Part shown: in pieces, positions 36,054 to 44,400 of the stretch | Position numbering within the stretch: position 1 is the stretch's first letter | Layout: each line of letters begins with the position of its first letter | Origin: Rhodocyclaceae bacterium | GTDB lineage: Bacteria; Pseudomonadota; Gammaproteobacteria; Burkholderiales; Rhodocyclaceae | NCBI GenBank assembly: GCA_019455325.1 | Contig: JACFMQ010000001.1 | Span: forward strand, 679,864 to 743,863 | Reading direction: 5' to 3' | DNA length: 64,000 nucleotides | Position numbers and translations under genes: made by a program | The notes under the pieces: generated by a model | The model's database searches: none | The model's input: the letters and a program-made list of their open reading frames with translations, nothing else | What the model was told of the DNA's origin: nothing

Positions 36054-36404
36054 TGACCCACCTCCTTCAACAAGTCGCGGTAGCGTTTGCCCACCAAGTC
36101 CAAATCAGCTTTGCTGGTCTTCTCCGTCTTTTTCTGGAAGCAGTGCAAAACGTAGACCGCAGCAGCAAATTTTGCGATGTAGATGACACGGAACGCCCCA
36201 GCCACATCTCGAATCCGAATCTCCTTCACGCCTTGACCCACGGTATTCATGGGCTTCCAGTCGTCCGGCTCCAAACCATTCTGCACTCGGTCGAGTTGAT
36301 GACCTGCTTCCCGCGGCAGTAAGCGGGAAGGCGCGAAGGTCATCAAGGGAACTGCCCCTGAACTCGATGGGTTTGCCATCGTGCAACGGCATGACACTGA
36401 CCAT
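36050..36404 (-). pseudogene. HigB/Gp49-like toxin with internal frameshift
   Basis: The family reads as two frames. The N-terminal part runs from ATG 36404 (or 36392) as KPIEFRGSSLDDLRAFPLTA. The rest lies in another frame as REAGHQLDRVQNGLEPDDW, then VKEIRIRDVAGAFRVIYIAKF and the end KRYRDLLKEVGQ. Joined, they give a full-length phage-derived Gp49-like toxin (about 110 aa). The break is near 36318-36325, a net change of +1 or -2 bases within GCCGCGGGAA. A sequencing error in this GC-rich spot is the alternative. Confidence 0.75.
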
Positions 36405-36507
36405 ACAAAATTTTATATAGGCTCACAAGCCGCTTGCTTTCATCGTGACCCGCCAACGAATCCCGCAAGGTCGATCTCACCGTTGATGAACCGCTGTCCG
36501 TCGGAAA

Positions 36508-37482
36508 TCAGAGAGAGGCGTCGCCCCTCGCCTCGCGCGGCAGCACCTTCGCCCAATAGCGGGTGAGGTAGCGCACCTGGACGGGGAAGACGTCCGGCAG
36601 CATGGCCAGCGCCTTGTCCGTATCGTCCAGCGGAAACACCCCGGATACGCGCAGCCCGGCAAGTTCGGGGGCGCAGCCCAGGTAGCCCTTGCGGTAGCGC
36701 GCAAGCTCGGACACGAAGTCCTGCAGGCGCATGTCGACGACGCTCAGCCGCCCCTCCCGCCAGGCCCCCGCCCCTGCCGGCTGCGGCCGCGGCATGCCGG
36801 TGCTGCGGCTGTCGAAGACGGCCTCCTGCCCTTCGACGAGGCGGACGGCGGGCGCCATCGACAGCACCGGGCTCACCTCGACGGCATCCTGCAGCACCTG
36901 GACGCTGGAATGCCCGTCGTACAGCCTGACCACGAAACGCGTCCCCAACGCCCGCACCCTGCCGTGCGGGGTATGCACGACGAACGGACGCGCGGGCCCG
37001 GCCGCATTGTCCGGCCGCGTTTCGATCAGGATTTCTCCGGCGCGCAGCAGGATCGCGCGTTCGTCGCGGCTGAACGCCACGTCGACGGCGCTGTGCGTGT
37101 TCAGGTACAGCAGCGAACCGTCTGCGAGCACTTCCCGCCGCTGTTCCCCGGTGCCGGTCCGAAGATCGGCGAGCCATTCCTGCGCGGGCAGCCGGCGCCA
37201 GGTTTCCGCCCCCGCCAGGCCGGCGCAGACCACCACCGCCACGCCGCGCAGCACGGCGCGCCGGGATGCCTTCTTTTGCGCCAGCACCGGAGAAGCGAAC
37301 TTGCCGGGAACCTTCTCGAACAGGCTGCGTATCTCCTGAATCCGCGCCCAGGCCTGCTGGTTGGACGGGCTGGCGTCGAGCCACTGCTGCCAGCGGCAAT
37401 GGTCCCGCTCGGTGGCGTCCTCCGCCTGCAGGCAGGCATACCAGAAGGCGGCTTCCTCGATGGGGGTGGAAGGCTTGCTCAT
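36508..37482 (-). CDS. FecR-type anti-sigma / signal transducer
   Basis: 324 aa from ATG at MSKPSTPIEE. A cytoplasmic N-terminal DUF4880 region (EEAAFWYACLQAEDATERD...WQQWLDASPSNQQAWARI) precedes one membrane helix (RRAVLRGVAVVVCAGLAGA, about residues 83-101). The periplasmic FecR domain follows (GTGEQRREVLADGSLLYLNTHSAVDV; PHGRVRALGTRFVVRLY), with a C-terminal DUF4974-like segment. It senses a loaded receptor through the STN domain and controls the FecI-type sigma factor encoded 31 bases upstream. Confidence 0.92.
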   Translation of the reverse strand: MSKPSTPIEEAAFWYACLQAEDATERDHCRWQQWLDASPSNQQAWARIQEIRSLFEKVPGKFASPVLAQKKASRRAVLRGVAVVVCAGLAGAETWRRLPAQEWLADLRTGTGEQRREVLADGSLLYLNTHSAVDVAFSRDERAILLRAGEILIETRPDNAAGPARPFVVHTPHGRVRALGTRFVVRLYDGHSSVQVLQDAVEVSPVLSMAPAVRLVEGQEAVFDSRSTGMPRPQPAGAGAWREGRLSVVDMRLQDFVSELARYRKGYLGCAPELAGLRVSGVFPLDDTDKALAMLPDVFPVQVRYLTRYWAKVLPREARGDASL

Positions 37483-37513
37483 GCCTCGGCCCGGAGAAAG
37501 GCGGCTTTCCGCG

Positions 37514-38029
37514 TCACGGCAGCATCGCGCTGCAATGCACCATGGCGCGCGCCACGTAGTTCTTGACGGTGCGCAGGGAAACGCCGAGGCGTTCGGCGAT
37601 CTGCGCATACGGCAGCTCCTCGAACTGGGCGAGCACGAACGCCAGTTTGACCTTGCGGCCCAGGCCGTCGAGCATCTGGTCGATTTCCAGCAGCGCCTCC
37701 TTCATCAGCGCCTGGGTTTCGAGCGAGGGAATGTCGTCCTGGGGCAGGGTCGCCAGGACTTCGAGGTAGGCGCGTTCGATCGACTGGCGGCGATAGAAGT
37801 TGACCAGCAATCGCCCGGCGACGGTGGCCAGGTAGGCCCTCGGCTCGCGCAGCGCCAACTGCGTGCCGGCATGGGCACACAGCACGCGGATGAAGGTGTC
37901 TTGCGTCAGGTCGTCGGCATCGGCCTTGTTGCCCATCCTGGCACGCAGCCAAGCGCTCAGCCAGCGGTGATTGTTCTGGTAAAGCGCTGCGACATCCCGC
38001 GCGAGCATGTCAGCGTCGGTCGTTTCCAT
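37514..38029 (-). CDS. FecI-type ECF sigma factor
   Basis: 171 aa from ATG at METTDADML; an in-frame TTG at 38056 would overlap the Fur-box-like site and is less likely. Region 2 has ADDLTQDTFIRVL and region 4 has LPYAQIAERLGVSLRTVKNYVARAM, as in iron-starvation sigma factors. It probably directs transcription of the two STN-type receptors downstream. Start choice is the least certain part, since no strong SD is seen. Confidence 0.9.
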   Translation of the reverse strand: METTDADMLARDVAALYQNNHRWLSAWLRARMGNKADADDLTQDTFIRVLCAHAGTQLALREPRAYLATVAGRLLVNFYRRQSIERAYLEVLATLPQDDIPSLETQALMKEALLEIDQMLDGLGRKVKLAFVLAQFEELPYAQIAERLGVSLRTVKNYVARAMVHCSAMLP

Positions 38030-38054
38030 GAGGAGGTGGCGAGCCTTTACAGAC

Positions 38055-38073
38055 AATAACGATTCGCATTATA
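38055..38073 (-). promoter_or_regulatory. Fur box upstream of fecI
   Basis: On the minus strand TATAATGCGAATCGTTATT matches 14 of the 19 Fur consensus positions and has the GCGAATCGTTAT core common before fecI-type genes. It lies just upstream of the chosen fecI start, fitting iron repression of the whole island. Confidence 0.7.
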
Positions 38074-38233
38074 TATTCCCCCGCATCCCCCGTGCATGAA
38101 AACCTCGGGATGCTCTGACCGTCGAATCGCCAGGTCGCACGAACCGGACAGACGCTCGAAAAAAACGACTCGGTAATGAAGCGAGGGCTTCGGGATTTAT
38201 CCAGCTCTATGACGTTTGAACAGGGAGATTTGC

Positions 38234-38581
38234 ATGAATACCGGGCAGCATGTCATTGATGGATTGCAGTTCATGTCACTAGAGCTGCCATGTCTTGCCG
38301 GACTGGGATTGATCCTGCTGTTCGGGGTGATCCTCCAGCGGGACATGCCCGAAAAAACCTGGCTCCTTCCGCTAGGCTTTGCCGCGGCAGCAATCACACG
38401 GGGCTGGTGGAACGGAGCAGCTTGGAGCGCAAGCTGCCTGTTTCCTGTGTGGGCGCTACTGCTCTTGTTCCTGGCTTCGGAACTGATCAGGCGGTTGGGC
38501 AAGAGGGAGTGGGGACCTGGTGCGAGTATTTCGAACTATTGGGTTTCCACATTCCTGGTCATCGTCATGAAAACGACCTGA
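38234..38581 (+). CDS. Small membrane protein of unknown function
   Basis: 115 aa with CAGGGAGA upstream of ATG. Three hydrophobic segments are visible (LPCLAGLGLILLFGVIL; TWLLPLGFAAAAI; LFPVWALLLLFLASELI). No family recognised. It lies divergent from fecI, just before the acnB-derived remnant, so it may be accessory DNA. Confidence 0.45.
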   Translation: MNTGQHVIDGLQFMSLELPCLAGLGLILLFGVILQRDMPEKTWLLPLGFAAAAITRGWWNGAAWSASCLFPVWALLLLFLASELIRRLGKREWGPGASISNYWVSTFLVIVMKTT

Positions 38582-38629
38582 TATGACAGTAGCTGTTTGT
38601 CGGGCGCTTCGATTTCCGGATTTGTCCAG

Positions 38630-38735
38630 AAAAACGCCCCGGTCGGCTTTTGGCGATCACCACCTGGATCTGCTCCATGTACTCAGCCACCGTCGGGGTT
38701 TTGTCCATCAGCGCGCACACCGCCGCCAACTGAGC
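38630..38735 (-). pseudogene. Displaced acnB 3'-end remnant plus half terminator
   Basis: On the minus strand it encodes SAQLAAVCALMDKTPTVAEY and MEQIQVV, matching the AcnB segment [20 protein letters not shown] and MEQIQVV encoded near 45562-45636. The bases AAAAACGCCCCGG at its far end match the left arm of the acnB/cobN terminator at 45420. The nucleotide match over the ~76 coding bases is about 84%. The region between (the last ~25 codons of acnB) is missing. It sits at the other end of the riboswitch-receptor-cobN block from intact acnB. Confidence 0.8.
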
Positions 38736-38784
38736 GGAATGAAAATTGACCCAATATGGCGATGGCCCCTATACTCGCCGCCGT

Positions 38785-38965
38785 TGATGGTTCCCCGCCC
38801 GGGGATTAAAAGGGAATCCGGTGACTGGTCCAAGGACCGGGAATCCGGGGCTGCCCCCGCAACTGTCATCGGCGAGCGCTTCGCCAACCCCAGCCACTGG
38901 ATGCGTCCGGGAAGGCCGGCGAAGCGCGGAGAACCGAGAGCCAGGAGACCTGCCGCAACGTCCAT
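38785..38965 (+). ncRNA. Cobalamin riboswitch
   Basis: Conserved blocks in order: AAAAGGGAATCCGGTG (38808-38823), GGGGCTGCCCCCGCAACTGT (the B12-box side, 38848-38867), GCCACTGG followed by GGGAAGGC, and GAGAGCCAGGAGACCTGCC (38935-38953). This is the class I cobalamin/AdoCbl riboswitch layout. It lies about 130 bases before the receptor-cobN operon, which is therefore expected to be switched off by cobalamin. Confidence 0.95.
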
Positions 38966-39091
38966 CCATCCATCAATGGGGCGGGGTGTCCCTGACGTGA
39001 GGTCGAACGTGAACGTTCAGCTTGCCGCTTCCTTTGCGCCGGCCTGCGACAGACCGCAGCCGGGATTCTCCCCCTTCGCCGGAGAATCGCC

Positions 39092-41476
39092 TTGTACCAG
39101 AACGCCCTAGACTTTCTGCGCAGCGGAAAAGCCGCCGCTTCCGCCCCACGGGTCATCCGCCGCAACGGCACAGCCCCCGAGAAAACCGCGCCATTCTCGC
39201 CGCGCCGCCTTTCCCTGATGCTGGGCCTGGCTTTCGCCGGCCTTCCCCTCGGCGCGGCGGCGGATTCACCGCCCAGCCTCGATGAAGTGGTGGTGTCGGC
39301 CACCCGCGTCGAAACCTCCGCCGACAGCGTCGCCGCCACCGTGACCACGGTGGACCGCAAGGCCATCGACCGCCGCCTGCCGCAGGACGAGGCCGAGCTT
39401 TTCCAGAACGAGCCGGACGTGGTCATTTCCCGCGACCTGCGGCGCTTCGGCGCCTCCACGGTCAACATCCGGGGCATCGAGGGCAGCAACCGGGTGCTGC
39501 AGATGGTGGACGGGATACGCCTGCCGGACGCCTACATGGCCGTCAATAGCAACAACAACACGACGGCCACCGCCGACAGCCCGGAGCTGGATTTCCTGAA
39601 GCGGGTCGAGATCCTGCGCGGCCCGGCCTCCAGCCTCTACGGTTCGGATGCCCTCGGCGGCGTAGTCGGCTACATGACGCTCGATCCCCAGGACATCCTC
39701 GCCGGGCGCTCCGTCGGGGCGCGCTACAAGGGCACCTGGCGGCAGGCCGATGACAGCATGCAACATACCGCCTATCTGGCGGCCGGCGGCGACACCCTGG
39801 AAGGGCTTCTCGCCATCACGCGCCGGGACGGGCACGAACAGGACAACAAGGGACGGGTCGGCGGCAAGGGCTTCTACCGCGAAGATCCCAATCCCCAGGA
39901 CACCCGCGCCGAAGGCATCCTCGCCAAGCTGGTGGTGAAGCCGTTCGTGGGGCATCGTATCCGGATGACCTTCGAGGATCGGCAAATGGACAACAAGGTC
40001 GATACCCTGCGCATCCTGACCGCGACACCGAGGCTCGACGAGACCGGCGGCACGGAGGACGTCGAACGTCGCCGCATTTCCGCCGACTGGGAATGGAAGC
40101 CCGCCGGCGGCTGGCTCGACCGCCTTCTGGTGAGCGCCTTCCATCAGAAATCGGACAACAAGAACTACACGCTGCAGCAGCGTGTGGATACGAACTCCAC
40201 CTGCTCGCTGACGGCCGCCATCCCCGCGCTCGCCAGCCGATACAACTGCCGTCTCGACATGGATTTCGGTTTCGAGCAGGAAAGCCGGGGGCTGGGCTTG
40301 CAGGCGGAGAAGGTTTTTGGCTGGGGCGCAACGACACACCAGATCGTCGCCGGCATCGACTGGCGCGAGCACGAAGTATCCCAATACCGGGACTACCTCT
40401 ACACCCGAGCCCGCATCTCCACCGGAGAGGTCTTCCAGACCCGGGCGCTGGGCAACGACAACTTCCCGACCAATGATTTCGCGCCGGGCAGCACGACCCA
40501 TCTGGGCGTGTTCGTTCAGGACGAGGTCGCCTTCATGGATGGCCGCCTGACGGTCACGCCGGGCCTGCGCTACGACCACTACGAACTGAAACCGGACAAC
40601 GGCGCCCTGTTGAGCGGCACGACCCGCATTACGCCGGCCGTCAGGCAGTCCGATTCCGCCGTCTCTCCCAAGCTGAGCACCCTCTGGCAAGCAACGCCGG
40701 ACACGGCCTTCTACGGGCAACTGGTGCGCGGCTTCCGGGCGCCCAACTACCTTGAGGTCAATCGCCTGCTCGTGGTCACGACCCAGGCGGCCGCCAGCAT
40801 CCCGAATCCCGACCTCAAGCCGGAAACGAGCACGGGGCTCGAACTCGGCAGCCGTCTCAAGGGGCTGGGCGGTGACCTCAAGATCGCCGTCTTCGACAAT
40901 CATTACCGCAACTTCATCGACACCCAGAAAGTCTGCGGCGTACCGGCCGGGCAGAGCTGCCCCGGCCTTCCGGGTATCCGCAACGTAACCCAGCACGTCA
41001 ATCTGAAGAAGGTCCGCATCTACGGCGCCGAAGTGCGCGGCGCCTGGAAGCTGGCCAACAACTTCAAGGCGGATGCCGCTCTGGCCTGGTCACGGGGCAG
41101 TATCACCTCGGCCGGCGGCGGCCCTCTGGAGAGCATCGAACCCATGCGCCTCGCCCTCGGGCTGGGCTGGGAAGGCAGCGTCCAGAGCCAGCCGGTGGGC
41201 GTGGAAACCCGGCTGCGGGCGGCAACGGGCGTATCCCGCTCCAACAGGAACGGAGACTATTACCAGCCGGGCGGCTACGGCGTGGTGGATATCTTCGGCT
41301 GGTGGCAGATCCATCCGAAGGCCCGCCTGAACCTGGCGGTGAACAACCTGTTCGACCGCAAGTACTGGCTGTGGAGTGACGTACGCCAGGCCAGCGTGAC
41401 TCAGGACGACGTCGCCCCGGCCTTCTACACCCAGCCCGGCCGCAACCTCGCTGCCTCCGTGGTGGTGGATTTCTGA
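39092..41476 (+). CDS. TonB-dependent receptor under cobalamin riboswitch
   Basis: 794 aa from a TTG preceded by GGAG seven bases upstream; an in-frame ATG at 39218, just before the hydrophobic signal LGLAFAGLPLGAAA, is the alternative. The TonB box is SLDEVVVSATRVE. The plug includes FGASTVNIRGIEGSNRVLQMVDGIRLPD and EILRGPASSLYGSDALGG. The barrel ends NLAASVVVDF. The plug and NxFDRKYW end resemble the hemoglobin/haem receptor branch, yet the riboswitch and the co-transcribed cobN point to corrinoid, cobalt or another tetrapyrrole. It has no STN domain. The stop overlaps the cobN start by one base. Confidence 0.9.
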   Translation: MYQNALDFLRSGKAAASAPRVIRRNGTAPEKTAPFSPRRLSLMLGLAFAGLPLGAAADSPPSLDEVVVSATRVETSADSVAATVTTVDRKAIDRRLPQDEAELFQNEPDVVISRDLRRFGASTVNIRGIEGSNRVLQMVDGIRLPDAYMAVNSNNNTTATADSPELDFLKRVEILRGPASSLYGSDALGGVVGYMTLDPQDILAGRSVGARYKGTWRQADDSMQHTAYLAAGGDTLEGLLAITRRDGHEQDNKGRVGGKGFYREDPNPQDTRAEGILAKLVVKPFVGHRIRMTFEDRQMDNKVDTLRILTATPRLDETGGTEDVERRRISADWEWKPAGGWLDRLLVSAFHQKSDNKNYTLQQRVDTNSTCSLTAAIPALASRYNCRLDMDFGFEQESRGLGLQAEKVFGWGATTHQIVAGIDWREHEVSQYRDYLYTRARISTGEVFQTRALGNDNFPTNDFAPGSTTHLGVFVQDEVAFMDGRLTVTPGLRYDHYELKPDNGALLSGTTRITPAVRQSDSAVSPKLSTLWQATPDTAFYGQLVRGFRAPNYLEVNRLLVVTTQAAASIPNPDLKPETSTGLELGSRLKGLGGDLKIAVFDNHYRNFIDTQKVCGVPAGQSCPGLPGIRNVTQHVNLKKVRIYGAEVRGAWKLANNFKADAALAWSRGSITSAGGGPLESIEPMRLALGLGWEGSVQSQPVGVETRLRAATGVSRSNRNGDYYQPGGYGVVDIFGWWQIHPKARLNLAVNNLFDRKYWLWSDVRQASVTQDDVAPAFYTQPGRNLAASVVVDF

Positions 41477-44400
41477 TGCCCGGAGCCATCCGGCTTCTCG
41501 GCGCAGCGGCCTGCGCCCTCCTGCTGCTCTGGGGGGGCGCGGCCCATGCCGCCAGGATTCTTTTCATCGTCGACGGCCCCGTCCAGCCCGGCATGTTCGT
41601 CAAGCTGGCGGAGGTGGGCCAGCCACTGGGCATCCAGGTGGAAGCCCGGTTTGCCCAGCACCTGCCCGCCGAAGTCGCTGCCGCCGACCTGGCCGGCCAT
41701 GACCTCATTCTCTTGCAGGCACCTCGGCCACAGCAGCGGGTGGCCCTGCGGACCCGGCTGGCCGGCGCCCTGGGCAGCCTGCAGACACCGACCCTGTGGC
41801 TGCAGAAGGCCGGCCCGGAGTGGCGGGGCCTGCCGGAGCCCCTGGCCCGGCGGCTGCTGGCCTACTACGTGAACGGCGGCCGGGCCAATTTTGAGGGCTT
41901 CCTGCAGACCCTGGCCGCCCATTTTTCCGGCAAGCCTTGGCAGGGTATCCGGGACCCCGTCGTCTTCCCCGAGTTCGGCCTCTACCACCCGGACTATCCC
42001 GGCCAGGTCTTTCCCGAGACCGCCGACTACCTAAAATGGAAGGGCGTCGACCCCGCCGGCGCTGCCAGCGCCCGGCCGCCCATCATCGCCATCGCCCTGC
42101 ACCAGAATTACATCGCCGCCGAGCAGACCGCCTTCATCGACGCCCTGATCGCCCGCATCGAGGCGACCGGTGCCCTGCCCCTGCCTTTCTACGGACTGAT
42201 GATGGAGCCCGACTCCGTCGGCCGCATGGTCACCGTGGCCGGCAAGCCGGTGGCCGACGTCATCATCAACACCCAGATCATGATGAACCCGGAGGGGCGC
42301 CGGCAGGAATTCGACGCCCTCGGCCTGCCGGTGATCCAGGCCATGCCCTACCGGCGGGGCGACGAAGCCGCGTGGCGCGCCGACCCGCACGGCATCTCCC
42401 AGATGGACATCCCTTTCTACATGGCCCACGCCGAATACGCCGGCGTCACCGACATCCAGGTGGCTGCCGCCACCCGCAGAAGCGACGATCAGGTGACTCC
42501 CATCGACGCCCAGGTGGCGGCGGTGGTGGACAAGGCCCTGAACCTGGTAAAACTCCAGCGCCTCGCCCCGGCCGACAAGAAGGTGGCGGTCTTCTTCTGG
42601 AACTACCCGCCGGGAGAAAAGAACCTCACCGCCTCCTACATGAACGTGCCGAGAAGCCTGGTGGCGACCCTGGCCGCGATGAAGCAGGCTGGCTACACGA
42701 CGGAGACCCCTGGGGAACTGGAGCTGACCCTGCGCCTGCAGCGCCTCCTTTCTCCCTACTACCAGCCGGCCGGCGACCGGCGGGAACTGGAAGCCCTGCT
42801 GCGGGAGGGCCTGGCGGAACGCCTGCCGGTGGCCGTCTACCGGGACTGGCTGAAGACCCTGCAGGCCGCCGTGCGCGAGGCCTTGCAGGAACGCTGGGGC
42901 GAGCCGGAAGAATCCGCGATGGTGATCCATCAGGATGGCGCGGCCTGGTTCGTGGTACCCCGCCTGCAACTCGGCAAACTCAGCCTGCTGCCCCAGGCCC
43001 CCCGGGGCGAGCGCTGGGAGGACAAGGAAAAGGCCCTCTACCATTCCACCAACGAGGTGCCTTCCCATTTCTATCTGGCCAGCTACCTGTGGGCCCGCCA
43101 GCAGTTCGGCGCGCACGCCCTGGTGCACTACGGCACCCATGGCACCCAGGAATGGCTGCCGGGCAAGGAGCGGGGCCTCTCCGTCTCCGACTATCCGATG
43201 CTGGCGGTGGGAAACATTCCCGTCGTCTATCCCTACATCGTGGACAACATCGGCGAGTCGACCCAGGCCAAGCGCCGCGGCCGGGCCACCATCATCTCCC
43301 ACCAGACCCCGCCCTTCGCCCCGGCCGGGCTCTACGAGGCCCTGACCCGAATCCACGACCGGCTCCACGCCTGGCAGGCCCAGGGCGAAGGGGCGGTGAA
43401 GGACAAGATCAAGGCCGAATTCCTGGCCGGCGTCAGGAAGGAGCGCATCGACAAGGATCTGGGCTGGAGCGTCGAGCGCATCGAGAAGGAATTCCCGGCC
43501 TTCGTGACCCAGGTCCACGACCACCTCCACGAACTGGCCCGCACCGCCCAGCCCATGGGACTCCACACCTTCGGCCGGGGCCCCGAGGAAAAGTGGCGCC
43601 TGGCCACCGTCCTGATGATGCTCGGCCAGCCCTTCTGGGAAAGCGTCGCCGGCCCCGGGGAGGAGGCCGACGAGATGCTGGTGGGGGACTACACCCGGCT
43701 GACGGAATCGACGCCCTATCGCTTCCTGAGAAAGCATGTGCTGGAAGGCGCGTCGGCCGCCGACCTCGCTCCCGACGCCAGGGAGGCGGTGGAAAAGGCG
43801 AAGGGCTGGTACCGGGCACTGGGCGCCGACAACGAACTGGCCGCCTTCCTCGCCGCCCTGGCGGGGCGCCACATCCCGACCACCTACGGCGGCGATCCCA
43901 TCAAGAACCCGGACACCCTGCCCACTGGCCGCAACATCTACGGCTTCGATCCTTCCCGCGTCCCTACCCAGCCTGCCTGGGAAGCCGGCAAGGAAGCCCT
44001 GGAGAACCTGCTGGCCGCCCACCGCAGGCAGTCCGGCAAGACGCCCAGGAAGCTCGCCTTCTCCCTGTGGTCGGTGGAAACCATGCGCCATCTCGGCCTG
44101 CTGGAAGCCCAGGCCCTCTGGGCGCTCGGCGTCGAGCCGGTATGGGACGCCGGCGGCCGGGTGACGGACGTGAAGCTGGTGCCCCGGGAGAAACTGGGCC
44201 GCCCCCGGGTGGACGTGGTGCTCTCCGCCACCGGCCTCTACCGGGACCATTTCCCCAATGTGATGAAGCGGCTCGCCAAGGCGGTCCAACTGGCGGCGGA
44301 AGCGGACGAGGCCGACAACCCGGTGGCGGAGAACACCCGCCGCATCGCCCGATCCCTCGTGGCCAAGGGTCTGTCGCCGGAAGCCGCCCAGCGGGCCGGG

